From Halocafeteria seosinensis (taxonomy: Eukaryota; Sar; Bigyra; Bicosoecida): 64,000 bases of DNA. The translations under genes were made by a program, and so were the position numbers. Below the pieces are notes generated by a model that saw nothing but the letters and a program-made list of their open reading frames with translations, had not been told where the DNA came from and made no database searches. The stretch spans positions 1 through 64,000 of the forward strand of contig LVLI01000346.1 of NCBI GenBank assembly GCA_001687465.1. Direction: 5' to 3'. Position 1 is the stretch's first letter, and every line of letters begins with the position of its first letter. Shown here piece after piece: positions 46,640 through 59,213 of this stretch.

Positions 46640-49600
46640 TCACCTTGTAGATCGTGAGGTAGTCGTTAATCCTCGAGATTTCATTTGGCTACTACGGCCA
46701 TGAGAAGGGCTCTTGCTCTCTGTTTCTACCATGCCTGTAAATGACGGGAAAGTGCGCTCTCTAATCCTCTGTAGCTCTTCTTCTAGCACCTCTATATCCT
46801 CTTTTTGGTACTTGACAATGTCTTGCAACTTCCTATGACGAACTACTGATTGTAGTTTTCGTTCTTTTATCTTGGCGGGATCTGTCTCTTCTGTCCTTCC
46901 AGCAGTTCGTGACTGAACTATACCATCCCTAATTTGAACAGCATTTTTTAGCTCCTTATAACGACGCAGCAGATGTTCATTTTCTCTCTCTTTGGCTTGC
47001 CATTGGGATTTTATTGATGAAAGAAGCCGTTTAATCTTCTGAATATGCCTCTCATGGCTTTGCTGCAATTGGCGACTGCGCGCCTCGATTTTCATCAGAT
47101 CACGACGCTGCTTGTCACCAATGTCCCCACCGCGAATAAAATCTTGCAGCGTTTTTGTTACTCGCAAAAGCTGTAGATCGGTGTAATATTCCGACATATC
47201 TTGACATTTTCCTCGGAGGTATTTTAGTTCCCAGTGAAGGTACGATAACTCTTGTCGAAAATCCCTGTGCTGTTCTAAAATGTTAACCTTGATAGAGCTC
47301 AAGAACTTAATGCGTGCGTTGTCGATTTCTACCGCTTGACGTGGAACCAGAGCTGCATTACCATAATCGGGAATTGGCTCCTCTGATTGAACCTCATCGA
47401 TACCTTGCTTCATGCGAGTAAGGAGGATGAGATCGCAACCAAGCATTTCACGCGCTGTCAGGGTATCACTGAACAAGTTGGTTAGCTTTTCTACTGCAAC
47501 ACCTTGCCTGCTGCATGTATGCAACTGATGCTTCATTTCGATATCCATTGATGATAACAGCCTGTGGATTCTTGCTATCTGGAGTTCAGAAGAAATCTTT
47601 TGCTCTCGCAGCTCCTGAAACTTATGCCAAACGCTATGCTCGATTGTGGAGCCAACCTCCCAATCGTCGGGTACATCTCTGGACGAGACAGGAGCCAGAG
47701 CTTGCTTTTCTTCCTCGGCAATTTTTCCGACTCTCGAGCGTTGTGCGAGAGCGATATCCGCCTTGTGGAAAGGATCCTCCTTGTAGATGTTCACGCCTAA
47801 CCTCTTCTTCGCTCTGGCAAGAGTGTCTGTATTATCGTATACATTTTCGATCGGGTTGTACCACGCCAATTCGACCACACCTCTCGAGTGGGAAGAAATA
47901 TCAACAAGGCTTTGCCCTGCTTGTTCCTCCTCCTCCGGCTGTTGCTGAGGTGCATGAAGGATTTTCAAAATGGCATCCGCAGAACCAGGTAATACTGTCC
48001 TCGATTTCGGGTCCAGAACCTCAGCATCGTGTGTCCGGTGCTTGTATAAATGTGTAAGTACCCGCATCACTTCCGCGTCTAGCGATTGTGTGGAAGCCTC
48101 CCTAACTGAGTCACGAAAGCTCTTTTCAAGGTGCTTATCGAAGTTTTGAAGTTTATTCAGCTCCTCCCGAGTAGCATTCGTGCGAGATTGCATGCTCTCT
48201 GCTGCATCGGCTGCATTAGCCTTTAGGTTATCGAAGGACATATGCTGATCCACAATTCGCCCTTCTAGATCAACATTCGTATCTCTTTCGTGTACATTTT
48301 CCGCTAAACGTACGGCATACAGCTGAAGGGCAATTACCGATTCGTAAAATTCCAGGTATGACTTTCGCAACTCGGCTACTTTTGAATCAAAATTCGCCCG
48401 AGACTCTCGGACATCATTGGTTAGCTTTCGCAACTCATCCTCTAGAGATTGCCTTCGAGCCTCCCGTTGCTCCTCTACTTCTTCGAGTTTCGATTTATAC
48501 TGGTAGTACTTCCGCTTTTGTTCCTCACTCATTTGCTCCTCGGCAACTGCATCCATCCATGGTTCAAACTCATTCTCTAACTCTTTTTCTAGAGCTGCAA
48601 GAGCGTCCTTTTTCTCGAGAGTTCCATACATCATCTCATGCAGGGCTCTCTCGGGTGCATCATCCTTGTTAGCCTCAGCCTCCCGGCGCCTACGTTCTTC
48701 CTCCTCCTTCTGACGTCTGAGTTCCGCTTCAGACACGTAAGGCTTAAATCCCACATCCTCTTCTGACACCTCCAGTATCGAGTGCGGAACATAATCGAGG
48801 GACAGATCTGGTTCAAAGAGTTCAGTATCTGACTTGAGTTCCTTTTGTATCTCTTTGATTCTGGAATTCGCATTCGAAATGCGAGAGGCTTCTTCACCTT
48901 TTGCTTCCCAGAGCTTGTCAAATTTTTGATTATACTCGTGTTGCACACTGCGAAGAAGAGCATTCAAAAATAAGATTTGCATACGCTTTTGGTTGGGTGT
49001 TCTGACAGCAGCAGGATGATACAGCAGCTTCACCACATGACCACCAGCCCAAGTTTTCGCGCTGCCAACCTCTGGAGCTTCTTCTTCATTTTCTTGGCTT
49101 GGTAAAGCCTGAGATTCTCTTAGTACCTCCGTAAAATCCGCGTACGGATCCTCCGAGTGCGATGGGGACTCAGCCTTGGCAGTACTACTAGCCGGGGACA
49201 TCTCCGATCCCTGCTGCTCGGACTTCGTGGGAGTCTTGGAATCAGACCCTTTCCTTTCAGAAGACATCCCCTTCAAGGAGTCTAATTTGCTCCTCTGAAA
49301 ACTAGGATTTAGACTCGGCGGTAGAAGGCCAGCTAGAAAAATCCAATCAGTGTCATGGCGGAAATCCTCCATCAACGAGCTCCAAACAGCAGAATGCAGA
49401 AGGCCATATTCTGTTACTCCTTCTTCCGTAACAGAATCTTGGTTATGCTGCCGCATCGCTGCCTGCTCAAGTCTCCTTAAGTACGTGGCTTTATTTAGAC
49501 TCATTCTTTCTTCATCGGACATTATTGGCAGAGGAAAGTTGCTAATGGACACATCCCCTTTAAAGGAATGCAATGTCGCAAAATGGACCTCCATATTGTC

Positions 49601-52600
49601 CCAAAGCTTCGACACAAGCTGGTCGCGAGTCTCTTGATTGTCTTTAATTGTTTCCGTGGCCTGCGTTTTCACCTCGTCTACCCTTTCTGCCGCCTCATTC
49701 TCGAGTATACGCTCTCCCGCGATGTCAATACTAAATTCTTCTCTGTTAAGTTGCTCCATTTCCGGCGCCCTCGCATTGCTACTTAGAAGGTCATTCAAAC
49801 TCACCTTCAAATCTTCCAACTGCTTCCTAATGCTCTCCCGTTCTCTTTCCGCGTCTCTCTGTTGTTTTCTGGCAACAAGTGCTAGTCTGCGAGCATTCAG
49901 TGGACACAAACGGGAAGACTTCTGCTCCACCTCGATTTCACCGTCAGTGCAAATACCCACGGCCCATTCCATCAAATCCTCGTTATTTCCTTCCTCTTCT
50001 TCCGCGATGCCGGCATTATCCGTTTCATCACCAATCTCCACAGACAGCCGGCGTCCCTTTCCAAACTTACCCCCTGGACTATCAGTTTCTGTCCCTTCTG
50101 ACAGTTTCATCGCAACGATAGAGCCGATTACCCCTCCAACGCTTCCAACTGGGCCAACAAAATCCGCGACGCGCGACGCAAAGGAAAGAGCTCCTTTACT
50201 TCTTGATCCAACTGCCCCTTCCGAATTAAGCCGAAGCCCATTCCCGAGTCTAAGGCAAACAAAATTTGAGCCAAGTGTGCATACCACAACGTAACGTCCA
50301 TCTTCTGTTATATCAACAGCAGTGATGGGACGGGATCCCACCTGGATTCTGCTATACTTCGAGCCCCGGAAATCACATTCAGCAATCGTTGTCGATTTAT
50401 CTGTCATAAAATGCAGATTCCCAAAAACGTCGCCAAAGAGGAGCGATGTACCGTCAGCATGCTCATACACCCGCAATGCAGTTATAGTTGAAGATCCTAA
50501 AGGTGACTGTAAGAGGGTATACTCGGCGTCCTTCAGTTGGTCCGTCACGTACTCTTGTAGCTGGTAGGATGCCAACGTCTCTGCTGCCAACGTGTGCTGA
50601 GGACCTGTGCGTCGTAGTTCGGTGTCGGTATGCTCCGATATACGCACAAACTCAAGTGGGGGCTCTTCCCGAAGATCGTTTTGATCGAACGCCGGGAAAT
50701 TTTCACTTCTCAATACGACTGGGGCCGCACCAGCGGGGCAGTTGAGCAATTCTCTACTTGTACCAACAGAAGCTGTTAAAGGCGTTCCCATAGACACTCG
50801 TGCAATGGCCGTCATTAGGAGAGGAGAAAAGTCCGGCGCCTCTTCCAGAGCCTGGGAAAACTTTGAGGAAGCTGATTGGAAGTCTGGGATTGGAAACGAA
50901 ATGACCGTCCCGTCTGTCCTTACAAGTTCTAGGTCCAACGCCGGTTCGAGGCGATTCCACCTAGGTCCTCCCGAAGATGCGGGCGCCGACACATCAAATG
51001 CCATGCCCTCCTCACCGGCCTCTTGCTGAGGATTTTTCAAACTACCCATCTGCCCAGTGTGTACTGGTCGAAATCGCATGGATACAATCGGGCAGTGGTT
51101 TGGGTTTTCCCTCCGCGGCTGAGAAGCCACGCGAACGACATCACTGGCCAGAGTTGAAAGTTCAGCAGGTACAGCTGACACCGAGTAGCCTGGTAGTTTC
51201 GATATAGCAATGGGAGTAGCGAGAGGATGTTCCATATCTACACCGTGATCAGGATCCCACTCATTCAAGCGGAACACACAAACTATGCCGTCCTGGGCAC
51301 TAAAAGTAGCAAAAACGTGAACATCAGAGCCATCATTGAAAGCAATGTCCGTGATAGCCCCTTCATGAACCCAGTCACTGAACACCGTTGTAGCAAACAA
51401 ATCCGGGGCACCTAACGAACACGACAATTGAGAAACTTCTATTCCTTCAAATTCCGAAGCAAAATCTAACGAGCGCAAATGCTTCTCCGGAGCAGTATCG
51501 TTCGGAGATGCCATCATCTCTTTGTACTTATTTGGAGAGATAAACACAAGGCGCAGCCGTCCACTTCCACTGCCAATAGCAAGTAGCGGCATCGTTGGAT
51601 GCGACGCCATTGATGACAACACGGATAGTCGGGATGTTTCCGATGAGCAAGCACTATGCTCACCATATAGCGTGGGTAAGATAGGATCGTGCTGTTCTCC
51701 TTCCAGGTTATATAAGTTGGCCGAAGCCGATGAGGCGCTGTCGACGAACATCCGTTTACATAGCTGCTTCCCTTCCTGACAGTCCCAAAGGCGCAGCGTA
51801 GCATCCATTCCCGCTGTGGCCACAAGGGAAGATGGGAGGCGCGAGTCCGGATCTGAGCACTCAGTATTCACACGAGCGCAAAGAACAGCAGCCCCACAAT
51901 GCCCATCTAAGATTGTATTCACTTGAAGTTGTTCCAAAGTTGCACCTTCATTAACTGATCCATCCACTCCATATCCGGCTGCGGCATAAGCATATTCATA
52001 GTTGACCACTGTTTTGGCCAGCTTGTTTTGCCCACCGCTAGTTAAATCTTTCTGTGAACCGGAGCTCGCTGGTCGCGAAGCAGGGGCATGACTCTCGGCG
52101 GCGGAAACGCTTTGCGGATCCAGAAGAACTGAAAGAGTTGCTCCGTCCTCTACCGAGACGATTAGCGTCCCATACTCTGGCGAAGGACTCATAGATGAAA
52201 TTGCAGAATAGTACACGTGACCGTAGCAATTCCGCGTAGGTAAAGTCGGAGCCATTCCAACAATCCGTTTGACTGCGGTCGATTCCCATTTCAATTGCCG
52301 CAAAGAGTCTGGTGGATCCAGAAAGCGAACTCGTCCATCGGCGCATCCAGCTGCCAACTGAGTCTCCGAAATCACCACTGATGTACAAATCGACCCTTGC
52401 AAGAGTGTCTGTAGCAATGTTTCTTCGTCTTTTATCCAGCGATATTCGTCCTCATTGGCGACAATATGCTTTGATATAAATTTCCGTGTAAAGTTCCCTC
52501 CCTGGCTGCACACTGAGTAACCGGTTTGCGAATCGAACACAACGAATTCACCAGCAGCGTTACTGCACAGAATGTGCCGCATATCGGGGACCCATGTAAA

Positions 52601-54017
52601 GTCAGTAAACTTTCTTCGGGCGATCCAAACCTCATTGTGTTCATGGAAATCAAACGTTGGGGACGGAGTGGGGGCATTCTCGGTGTCGATATCACCTGAC
52701 TGTAGCAGCTGTAAATTATCCGCTGTTCTTGTTTCTATCGCGGATGTGGGTAGCAAGCCGGTATCAGCAGAAGGATCTAGTAGACCATCTCCTATTTGTC
52801 GGACGAATTCGAAGCTCTTGCTAGCCGACTGAGAGGGCTCAACAAGTCCTGTTTCAGGATCCAACTCCGAAACATCTACTCCTTTTCGTTGAAGATCCTC
52901 AAGAATACCACGCTTTGCCAATTCCTTTTCCAACACGTTCTTCCTCGCTCGTTGATCTAATCCATCAAGTTGAGGTTTGAACTCGGCAGAAACACAGACA
53001 AGCTTACTTCCGTTAACCTTCTCCACTATATGCCAAAAGAAGATGCCGGAATCGGATAAGCAAGCGCAAACATGTGAAGCAGCAGGACAACACGTGGCTT
53101 TGTGCACTTCCGAAGAGAATAAGGAAGCAGCTAGGCAATGGTCTTCGTCCACAATTGGAGTCGATGCCTTATTCACCTGTACAAGGTCCCATACGGAGAC
53201 TAGGAACCCAGGAGAGCTGCCAAAGACAAAACATCTGTCGCCTAGCCTGCGGACGTAACCAATTATCCAGTGCTAGACAAAACAGCTGCAGGAGAGCGTC
53301 AACAGTCCTTCACTCACCTTGAAAGAGCCACCGAGCTTATATGGGAGATGGTCGTATCATGTTCAGTGGTCGTTGCGACGGTCCGTGGGGAGAGAGATGG
53401 CTCCTCTTCGTCCGGCACTCCTTTCTCGTTCCCTAGCTGGAAATTTTGAATGATGCTAACAAGCCTCTTACTAGGGAATTCGAAGACATAGACCCGTGGA
53501 ACGGGAGAATCAACCGCCAACGCGACTCTTCTGAAGGAGCAACATTGACAACGACGATATAACTTAACTCTCGAGTTCACAAACCCTTAACACCACCGAC
53601 ACACGACATACCTCGCCTTGGGAGCAACATCGAAGGCCGTAATTTCCATGGGCTGCGTATGCGCTCCATCCTCTGTACGTAGGTCCTCGCCGGGGAAGTA
53701 TGCGTCATGATATGCTCCAAGGTGAAGGAAATCCTCGCTCGGTCCGCGCCTTTCATCAACGTAGCTATCTTCCCCTTCTGCCTTATCTAGGTATTTGATA
53801 TGCAGTATACCACCAGAAATAGGTGCAACAATTGTACCCTGTATAAATTAGCAGAAAAATCCAACCAAATGGGGTTGTAAACCTTCGAAAGAGCGCCTGT
53901 AGACGATCAGCGTACCTCATCGAGCACCTGGTAGCCCCATGCACTCCCAAAGTTGCGATGGAATGAGAGCGCATGTTGACCCTCCTTTCCACCTTGCTCC
54001 ACCCTGCTATCACCCAT
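46640..54017 (-). CDS. CFAP43/CFAP44-family ciliary WD-repeat, coiled-coil protein
   Basis: Exons on the minus strand: 54017-53916, 53838-53612, 53530-53318, 53246-46640; 2382 residues. The N-terminal half carries degenerate WD repeats (SSVALSRLGDRCFVFG with LVSVWDL, SLVATAGMDATLRLWD, AAGCADGRVRFLD), starting with NFGSAWGYQVLDEGTIV. After about residue 1150 it turns into long charged coiled coils (YNQKFDKLWEAKGEEASR, LQLLRVTKTLQDF). This layout is that of CFAP43 and CFAP44, which form the tether/tetherhead anchoring the inner-arm dynein f motor to doublet microtubules; loss impairs flagellar beating. I cannot separate CFAP43 from CFAP44 by eye; the size favours CFAP44. Three introns cluster in the first 800 bp and then a single 6.6-kb exon follows. 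Longer than human CFAP44 (about 1850 residues). Confidence 0.8.
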
Positions 54018-54519
54018 CTTTCTGTGGAAATTTGGGGAAGGAAGGTGAGGTATACACTTCTAGGACCCCAAACCAAGTGTTTCGTGAATTTGCTGAATTC
54101 CTAACGTTAACGGTCATCAACTGCGCCGGGCCGGTGGCCGGGATATCCGGGCTGGATTCCTCCGGGTACCAGTATACCATGAGATGATCAACATTTTGAT
54201 TCAAGAAGAAGAACTTGTCTAGAGTAACTTTTGTTTGTGTTCATTTTCCTACATGGAAATTTTTAGAAGGAAAAGCTTTAACACCTAGAATCAGCCACAG
54301 CCGGTTGCTGCACACCCAAGAGTTCTTACCAAAGTTTACCAGTACACGTGCTTCCTTCAATTTTCAAACTAACGGATCCCAATCTATTGTTCAACTGACA
54401 TGTTGTACTATCGTTGTATTATGCAATGTCGATTTTCCGGAAAAGGCACCAGCCAGAAACCTCGAGACGCTCTTCTGTCACGAGAGTCTGACGAGACGTA
54501 ACGCTTACACTGTGTACGG
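54018..54519. other. Intergenic region
   Basis: About 500 bp between the CFAP43/44-like start and the end of the GT61 gene, both on the minus strand; no gene recognised. It should carry the CFAP promoter. Confidence 0.4.
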
Positions 54520-57157
54520 TTATCGCTGGTCGCTAAACCTTATTCGCCGCGACTTTAGTAGCGTTTTTTCTTGAGGGACACTACGCAAAACATGATTCTT
54601 GTGCCGGTAACCTCGTTCGGACTGGACCGCTCTCCATTGCTCATTGTCCACCGAGTAAGCGCCGATAAGCTTTACGGCTTCGCTCAGTGCTTGACGCAAT
54701 TGCCGAATGGGTGCGTTGATAGGCATGTTCTTCGTCGGCATGTTGCAATAGAATAGGTTAAGCGTATCTATTGAGGACCTATTTTGCTTGTCGCAATTTT
54801 CGACGAAGTCATCTTGATACAGCAAGTTGTGGTTCGGACCCGAAAGGGAGTCGTCATACGGAGGTTTCTCCTGCGCAACAACTGATAGATAGTTCAGTTG
54901 CATCATCTGAGCCAAATTGGAATAGGTAGTTTTCCGCAATTTATAAGGAAACATCTCTGCAAACAATGTACAGTAAACTATCTACAGCCATTTGACAAAG
55001 TTTCTGTTACTCCACACAACATACCAATAACAACAGCATGCTGCGGAAGAAACATTGCATTCGTTAGTCCAGCTCCGTGAGCACTAAGAAGAATTCCTGA
55101 GTTGGCAATTTTCTTAATTTGATCCTTGAAGGAGATTTTATTCATTTCTCGCACAATTTCGAAAGGAAGCCCTGTTCGCTCGAGCTCCTTGATCACCAGA
55201 TCTCGGTTTATGAAATTGCGATTACCCTGCAAGAAGAGGTCGGTGTAGAATCCGCTGTTCACAACTGCTGTAAACTACAGACGTACTTTACGATCTAAGA
55301 AGAATATTTTACGAGGGGGATGATGCGGGTGGGACAGACTTTGCACTCCAGCATATTGGTAGGCATATTGGCGAAAAATCCATGCATCCGCAGTACCTGC
55401 AGTACGAGAATCTACAAGGTAAGACAACAAATCCACGCTTCTAACAGCGGGATAGCTCGTACCTGTAAAAAATTTGTGCTTCTGTCCTGTTACTACCATT
55501 TTCTCCGCGCAGAGAAGACGAGAAGAACTGGAGGTGTACCTCTGGAAGTCGGGGGGAAACAGAAATTGAGTTCCGGGCGGTGCAGTAATATTGAGGGTGC
55601 CCCGGCTCCATGTTGGTAGATCGCCAATGTTGTACTTAAGCGAAGTCGCAGGACCAACGCCATCCCCATTAAAGGCAACGTAATCCATTGAGGGAAGCGA
55701 CCACTGCGTACCCATGACTACTTGCCCAAGTTTCGAGTTCTCCCGAAACCGTTTATCTAACGTATGATCTTCAGCATATTGAACAGCACGGCGAATATGC
55801 CATCGAGATTTTATTGACGACGGGTGATGCTTCGAAGGACGAATGGGTTGTTTCTTGCTATTGGGTATCGAGTGTTGTGAGGCATCCGTCTCGAAGTTCT
55901 TCACAGCATCCTTTGCAGACTTTAGCGAGCCGCGAAATGGTGGAAGAATGCCGCCACCCGTTCTGTTTGACCGAAGCGCATCATACAACATTAGAACTTT
56001 ACTGGACCAATGAAACGGATTTCGATCCCATCCACCCTCGACCCGGGAAAACCAAAGCGTTCCATCCATCCACTCGGCTGTCACGCTCTGAGAGTCTTTC
56101 AGCGACCCATTGCACCCAATAGCTTCCGTCGCAATTGCCTCCCCACGCCAAAACGTCTCTGCAGTTGTATCGACGGTAGGGTCCAGAGCCCAATTTCCAC
56201 GTTTCCTGAATGGAACACGACAGTGGGCAGCTTCCTTTACTTTGCTTTGTCCATTCTTATCCGCGGACAAAAAGTCCGGATGAAGCTTCTTAAACGGGTA
56301 TTTCCCCCCTAAGGGACCAAAGGCCCGGTTGCTAAAGAGCAGAGGATAATCTATCGTCGGGTCACGCTCCTCAAACGGCAGTGGGTGCGGTCGTTCGAAC
56401 TGAGCACTGAGTATGCACCTCGTATAGTCCGTAGATGAACCCTCGTAGTACCGGAAATCGTAGCACTCACTCTTTTCGCTTCTAACCTCCAGCGTTTTGA
56501 AAGTTTCATCGCGTTGCTGCCGCGTTTCATCATCGTCAGTAAGCACCACGACGGCTTCACCATCAAAGCACGCGTTTGAGTACACGCATAGTTCACTCTC
56601 ATCACTCTGGAGATAACAAGTCTGAATTGTTTCTCGGGGTGCTTCTGCTGGTTTCGTAAACGAGGAGGAAGATGTATTTTGTTTCTTGTTTTCCTTCGAC
56701 CTTAGAACATTCAACGCGTCATCGACGGCCTGAGCAAACTCTTCGGAGTCCTGGCCCTTCTCGTGGGTAAGATAGAAGTGCAAATCTACAAGTCCTCGGC
56801 GCAGCGACTCATCCATCGACTCATGCTTTTCATCGGATATTTCGTCCGCTTCCATATCACCGCCGGCTGCCGAAAACGCAAAGTTGCTCTGCACACAATA
56901 AAACTTCTTATCAACATCCCCCCCCCCGGGGAGCAGTTGCAAGAGTTGCAGACACGTACCCGAAGAAGGTTTCCTAGGTGTCGGTGGCTTCGGAGTTGTG
57001 GATTCCAAGAAATAGCATATAGGTGATGGAAAAGCATCACACATGATGCGCCTACAATAATTCCCAGCATCACCAGATACACGGGTGAAAAATCATGCTT
57101 CTTGGACAATTTGACCGCTGCCAATCCATGTTTGTTCGCTTCAACAGATTGCCTCAT
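54520..57157 (-). CDS. GT61-family (EOGT/DUF563-like) type II glycosyltransferase
   Basis: Exons on the minus strand: 57157-56960, 56888-55287, 55226-55025, 54956-54520; 812 residues. A membrane anchor (about residues 27-48, YLVMLGIIVGASCVML) makes it a type II Golgi protein. A long luminal stem and Cys-containing region lead to the GT61 core near the C-terminus: KIFFLDRKGNRNFINRD, EIVREMNKISFKDQI, the signature SAHGAGLTNAMFLP, then VVIEMFPYKLRKTTYSNLA. GT61 includes plant xylosyl- and arabinosyltransferases and animal EOGT, so transfer of a pentose or GlcNAc to a glycan or protein is likely; the donor cannot be told. All three splices follow the family alignment. Intron 1 contains a run of ten G (minus strand), an assembly-sensitive spot. 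The stem is longer than in typical members. Confidence 0.85.
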
Positions 57158-58455
57158 CGTTCTATCCGAAGGTGAAAACGCTTGCAAGTAAATCTATAAA
57201 GGGATACTGCCGCATACTTGTATGAAAGACAGGGGGCACTTGGCGCGACGTTAATGTCCTCAGCACGCACAGCTACTCTAAGGACCACCAGTGGCCTCAG
57301 CAGCTATCTATGGGCCTTCAACGAACAGTCCTCCCTCAATCCCAACAAATATGTACTATTCAACCAATGTGTCAGATGTTGGTTTTTGTCGTCAAACAGA
57401 GTCCATCGGTCGCAAGTGCGACCTGGACTGCGTTACAGTACTGATTCACCCGGAATCTTGCTGTGGGAAGAGCACAAAGGATTCAAGCCATTCCACCCTC
57501 TCGGATAAAATCACTTCTCCAATGCTTAATTCTTGTTTACCCTAGCAAAACGAAAGATGGAAGGTGGCCACACGGAAGTTGCACCTTTCCTCTTCACGAC
57601 AGTATTGGATACCCATAGATACCAACTCTAAATAGGCCATAAATAATACACACTACTACTAACTCTAATTAGGGAGGCACATTTCCACAACGTAAGCAGT
57701 GTTGACAACCTCGGCAGACGTGATACAGATGGCCAATACGTGTGCATTCTTTGTCGGAGGATAATTGCCCTGTTTTTAGTAGGTAGTGGCATCCTGACCG
57801 TGGCCAGTTGATCTTCGGATCTCGTAGTACTACACGGTTTAGTCAGAGTTCTAAAGTCTTTTGATCCAGCAAGATAGGTACTCATTGGTTCGATATGATC
57901 TGTATTACTGTCATGGTGTCGTTAAACTCGAAACGGAAGCCTATGGGTGTTCGTGTCACTATCTCAGCAAGGCGTTGAGCGTGGTAGCTACCCCACAACT
58001 TAAGGACGCAGTTTATGCAGCGCGTCGACAGGAACCTTCTCTGTGGATGACTATACATTTGCACTTGAGAAAAGTAGTCAGCTTTTAGTTAGAGATAGAC
58101 TGCAATCCATATTTTAGAATGTGTCAAGAATGTACTCCGATTCGCTGGAGCTGCTTACGCATGTTACAGGAATCGTGGAGTTTGCTGAGCATGCGTCCGT
58201 ACTTGATGAGATTTTAAACTTCCAGCGATTGACTGAATTCAACGCTATGGTTAATGGAGGCTCCATTCTTCCTTCACACCCGAACATTCTGTGAACTTGG
58301 ACTCACGCATTACCGTACCAGGTATTTCCAGAGTGTGTAGCCATCTTGCATTATTTGGTCGGCACAGCATTTTCGTATTTGGGTGTCTGACTTACATCCT
58401 TTGGGGGAAAGGGCAGTGAGGAACTGAAAATTTGGTGGCGTTCAGGAGATCGACA
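57158..58455. other. Intergenic, divergent between GT61 and PPIL3
   Basis: About 1.3 kb. Overlapping plus-strand frames at 57218-57545 (one Cys-rich) have no family resemblance and no convincing splice partners. Nothing else seen. Confidence 0.4.
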
Positions 58456-59084
58456 ATGGTATGTCGAGTCGAGCCGAATGGAAGCCTGTGTTTACTCCTC
58501 TTATTAATCCATTCGTGCAGTCACTAACGTTGCACACAAATTTCGGCGACATCAAAATCGAATTAGAATGCTCACTAGTGCCTAACAATTGCGAGGTACG
58601 TGCAGAGGACTAGCCAGAATACGTCCGTAGTCTCGTGTAGACCTCACTGCTGCAGAACTTCCTCGCGCTGGCTGCTAGTGGATATTACACGGACACAAGC
58701 TTCCATCGCAATATAAAGGGATTTCTCATCCAAGGTGGTGATCCACTCGGTACAGGGAAGGGAGGTGCAAGCATTTGGGGAGAAAATGAATATATCCAAG
58801 ACGAATTCACCTCAGAACTCGCTCATGACCGTCGAGGGATCGTGTCAATGGCTAACAATGGCCCAGACACAAACGCGAGTCAATTCTTTATTACGTACGC
58901 TCGGCAGCCACAGTTGAATAATGCGTATACGGTCATTGGAAAAGTAATACATGGTTGGGATACATTGGATGCACTGGAAAGAGTCCCCGTGACAGGGAAA
59001 AAGTATAGACCGACCAAGGAGATAAAGATCGAAGACATTACGATCCATGCCAATCCTATAGCTATGTCTTCAACCGATACATGA
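58456..59084 (+). CDS. PPIL3: Peptidyl-prolyl isomerase, PPIL3-type spliceosomal cyclophilin
   Basis: Exons 58456-58458, 58521-58595, 58656-59084; 168 residues. The first coding exon is only the start codon: ATG is followed at once by a GTATGT donor, and the next exon opens with SLTLHTNFGDIKIEL, matching the human PPIL3 start (MSVTLHT). FHRNIKGFLIQGGDPLGTG, SIWGENEY, MANNGPDTNASQFFITY and YTVIGKVIHGWDTLDALE cover the catalytic core; Arg of FHRN and the QFFIT stretch are active-site residues. DITIHANP closes the protein as in PPIL3. Cyclophilins of this type accompany the spliceosome. The 3' stop is 129 bp from that of the convergent HMG gene. Confidence 0.9.
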
Positions 59085-59213
59085 ATGTACATTCTATTGG
59101 TGCGGCACTATCTGATTATGCAATACTGTCTCAGCCCCAAAGCTGTCTCATACGGTGCGCGCAACACATAAAGAGGTGCACGGCAGACGAACTTGACCGT
59201 CATAACTTAGTTT

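Noticed and set aside
49638-50294. 218-codon plus-strand frame rich in Ser and Pro
   Set aside because: Mirror of the CFAP43/44-like coiled-coil coding sequence; no domain of its own.
57218-57545. Overlapping frames, one Cys-rich, in the GT61-PPIL3 spacer
   Set aside because: No family resemblance, no clear start context or splice partners, and two frames compete for the same bases.
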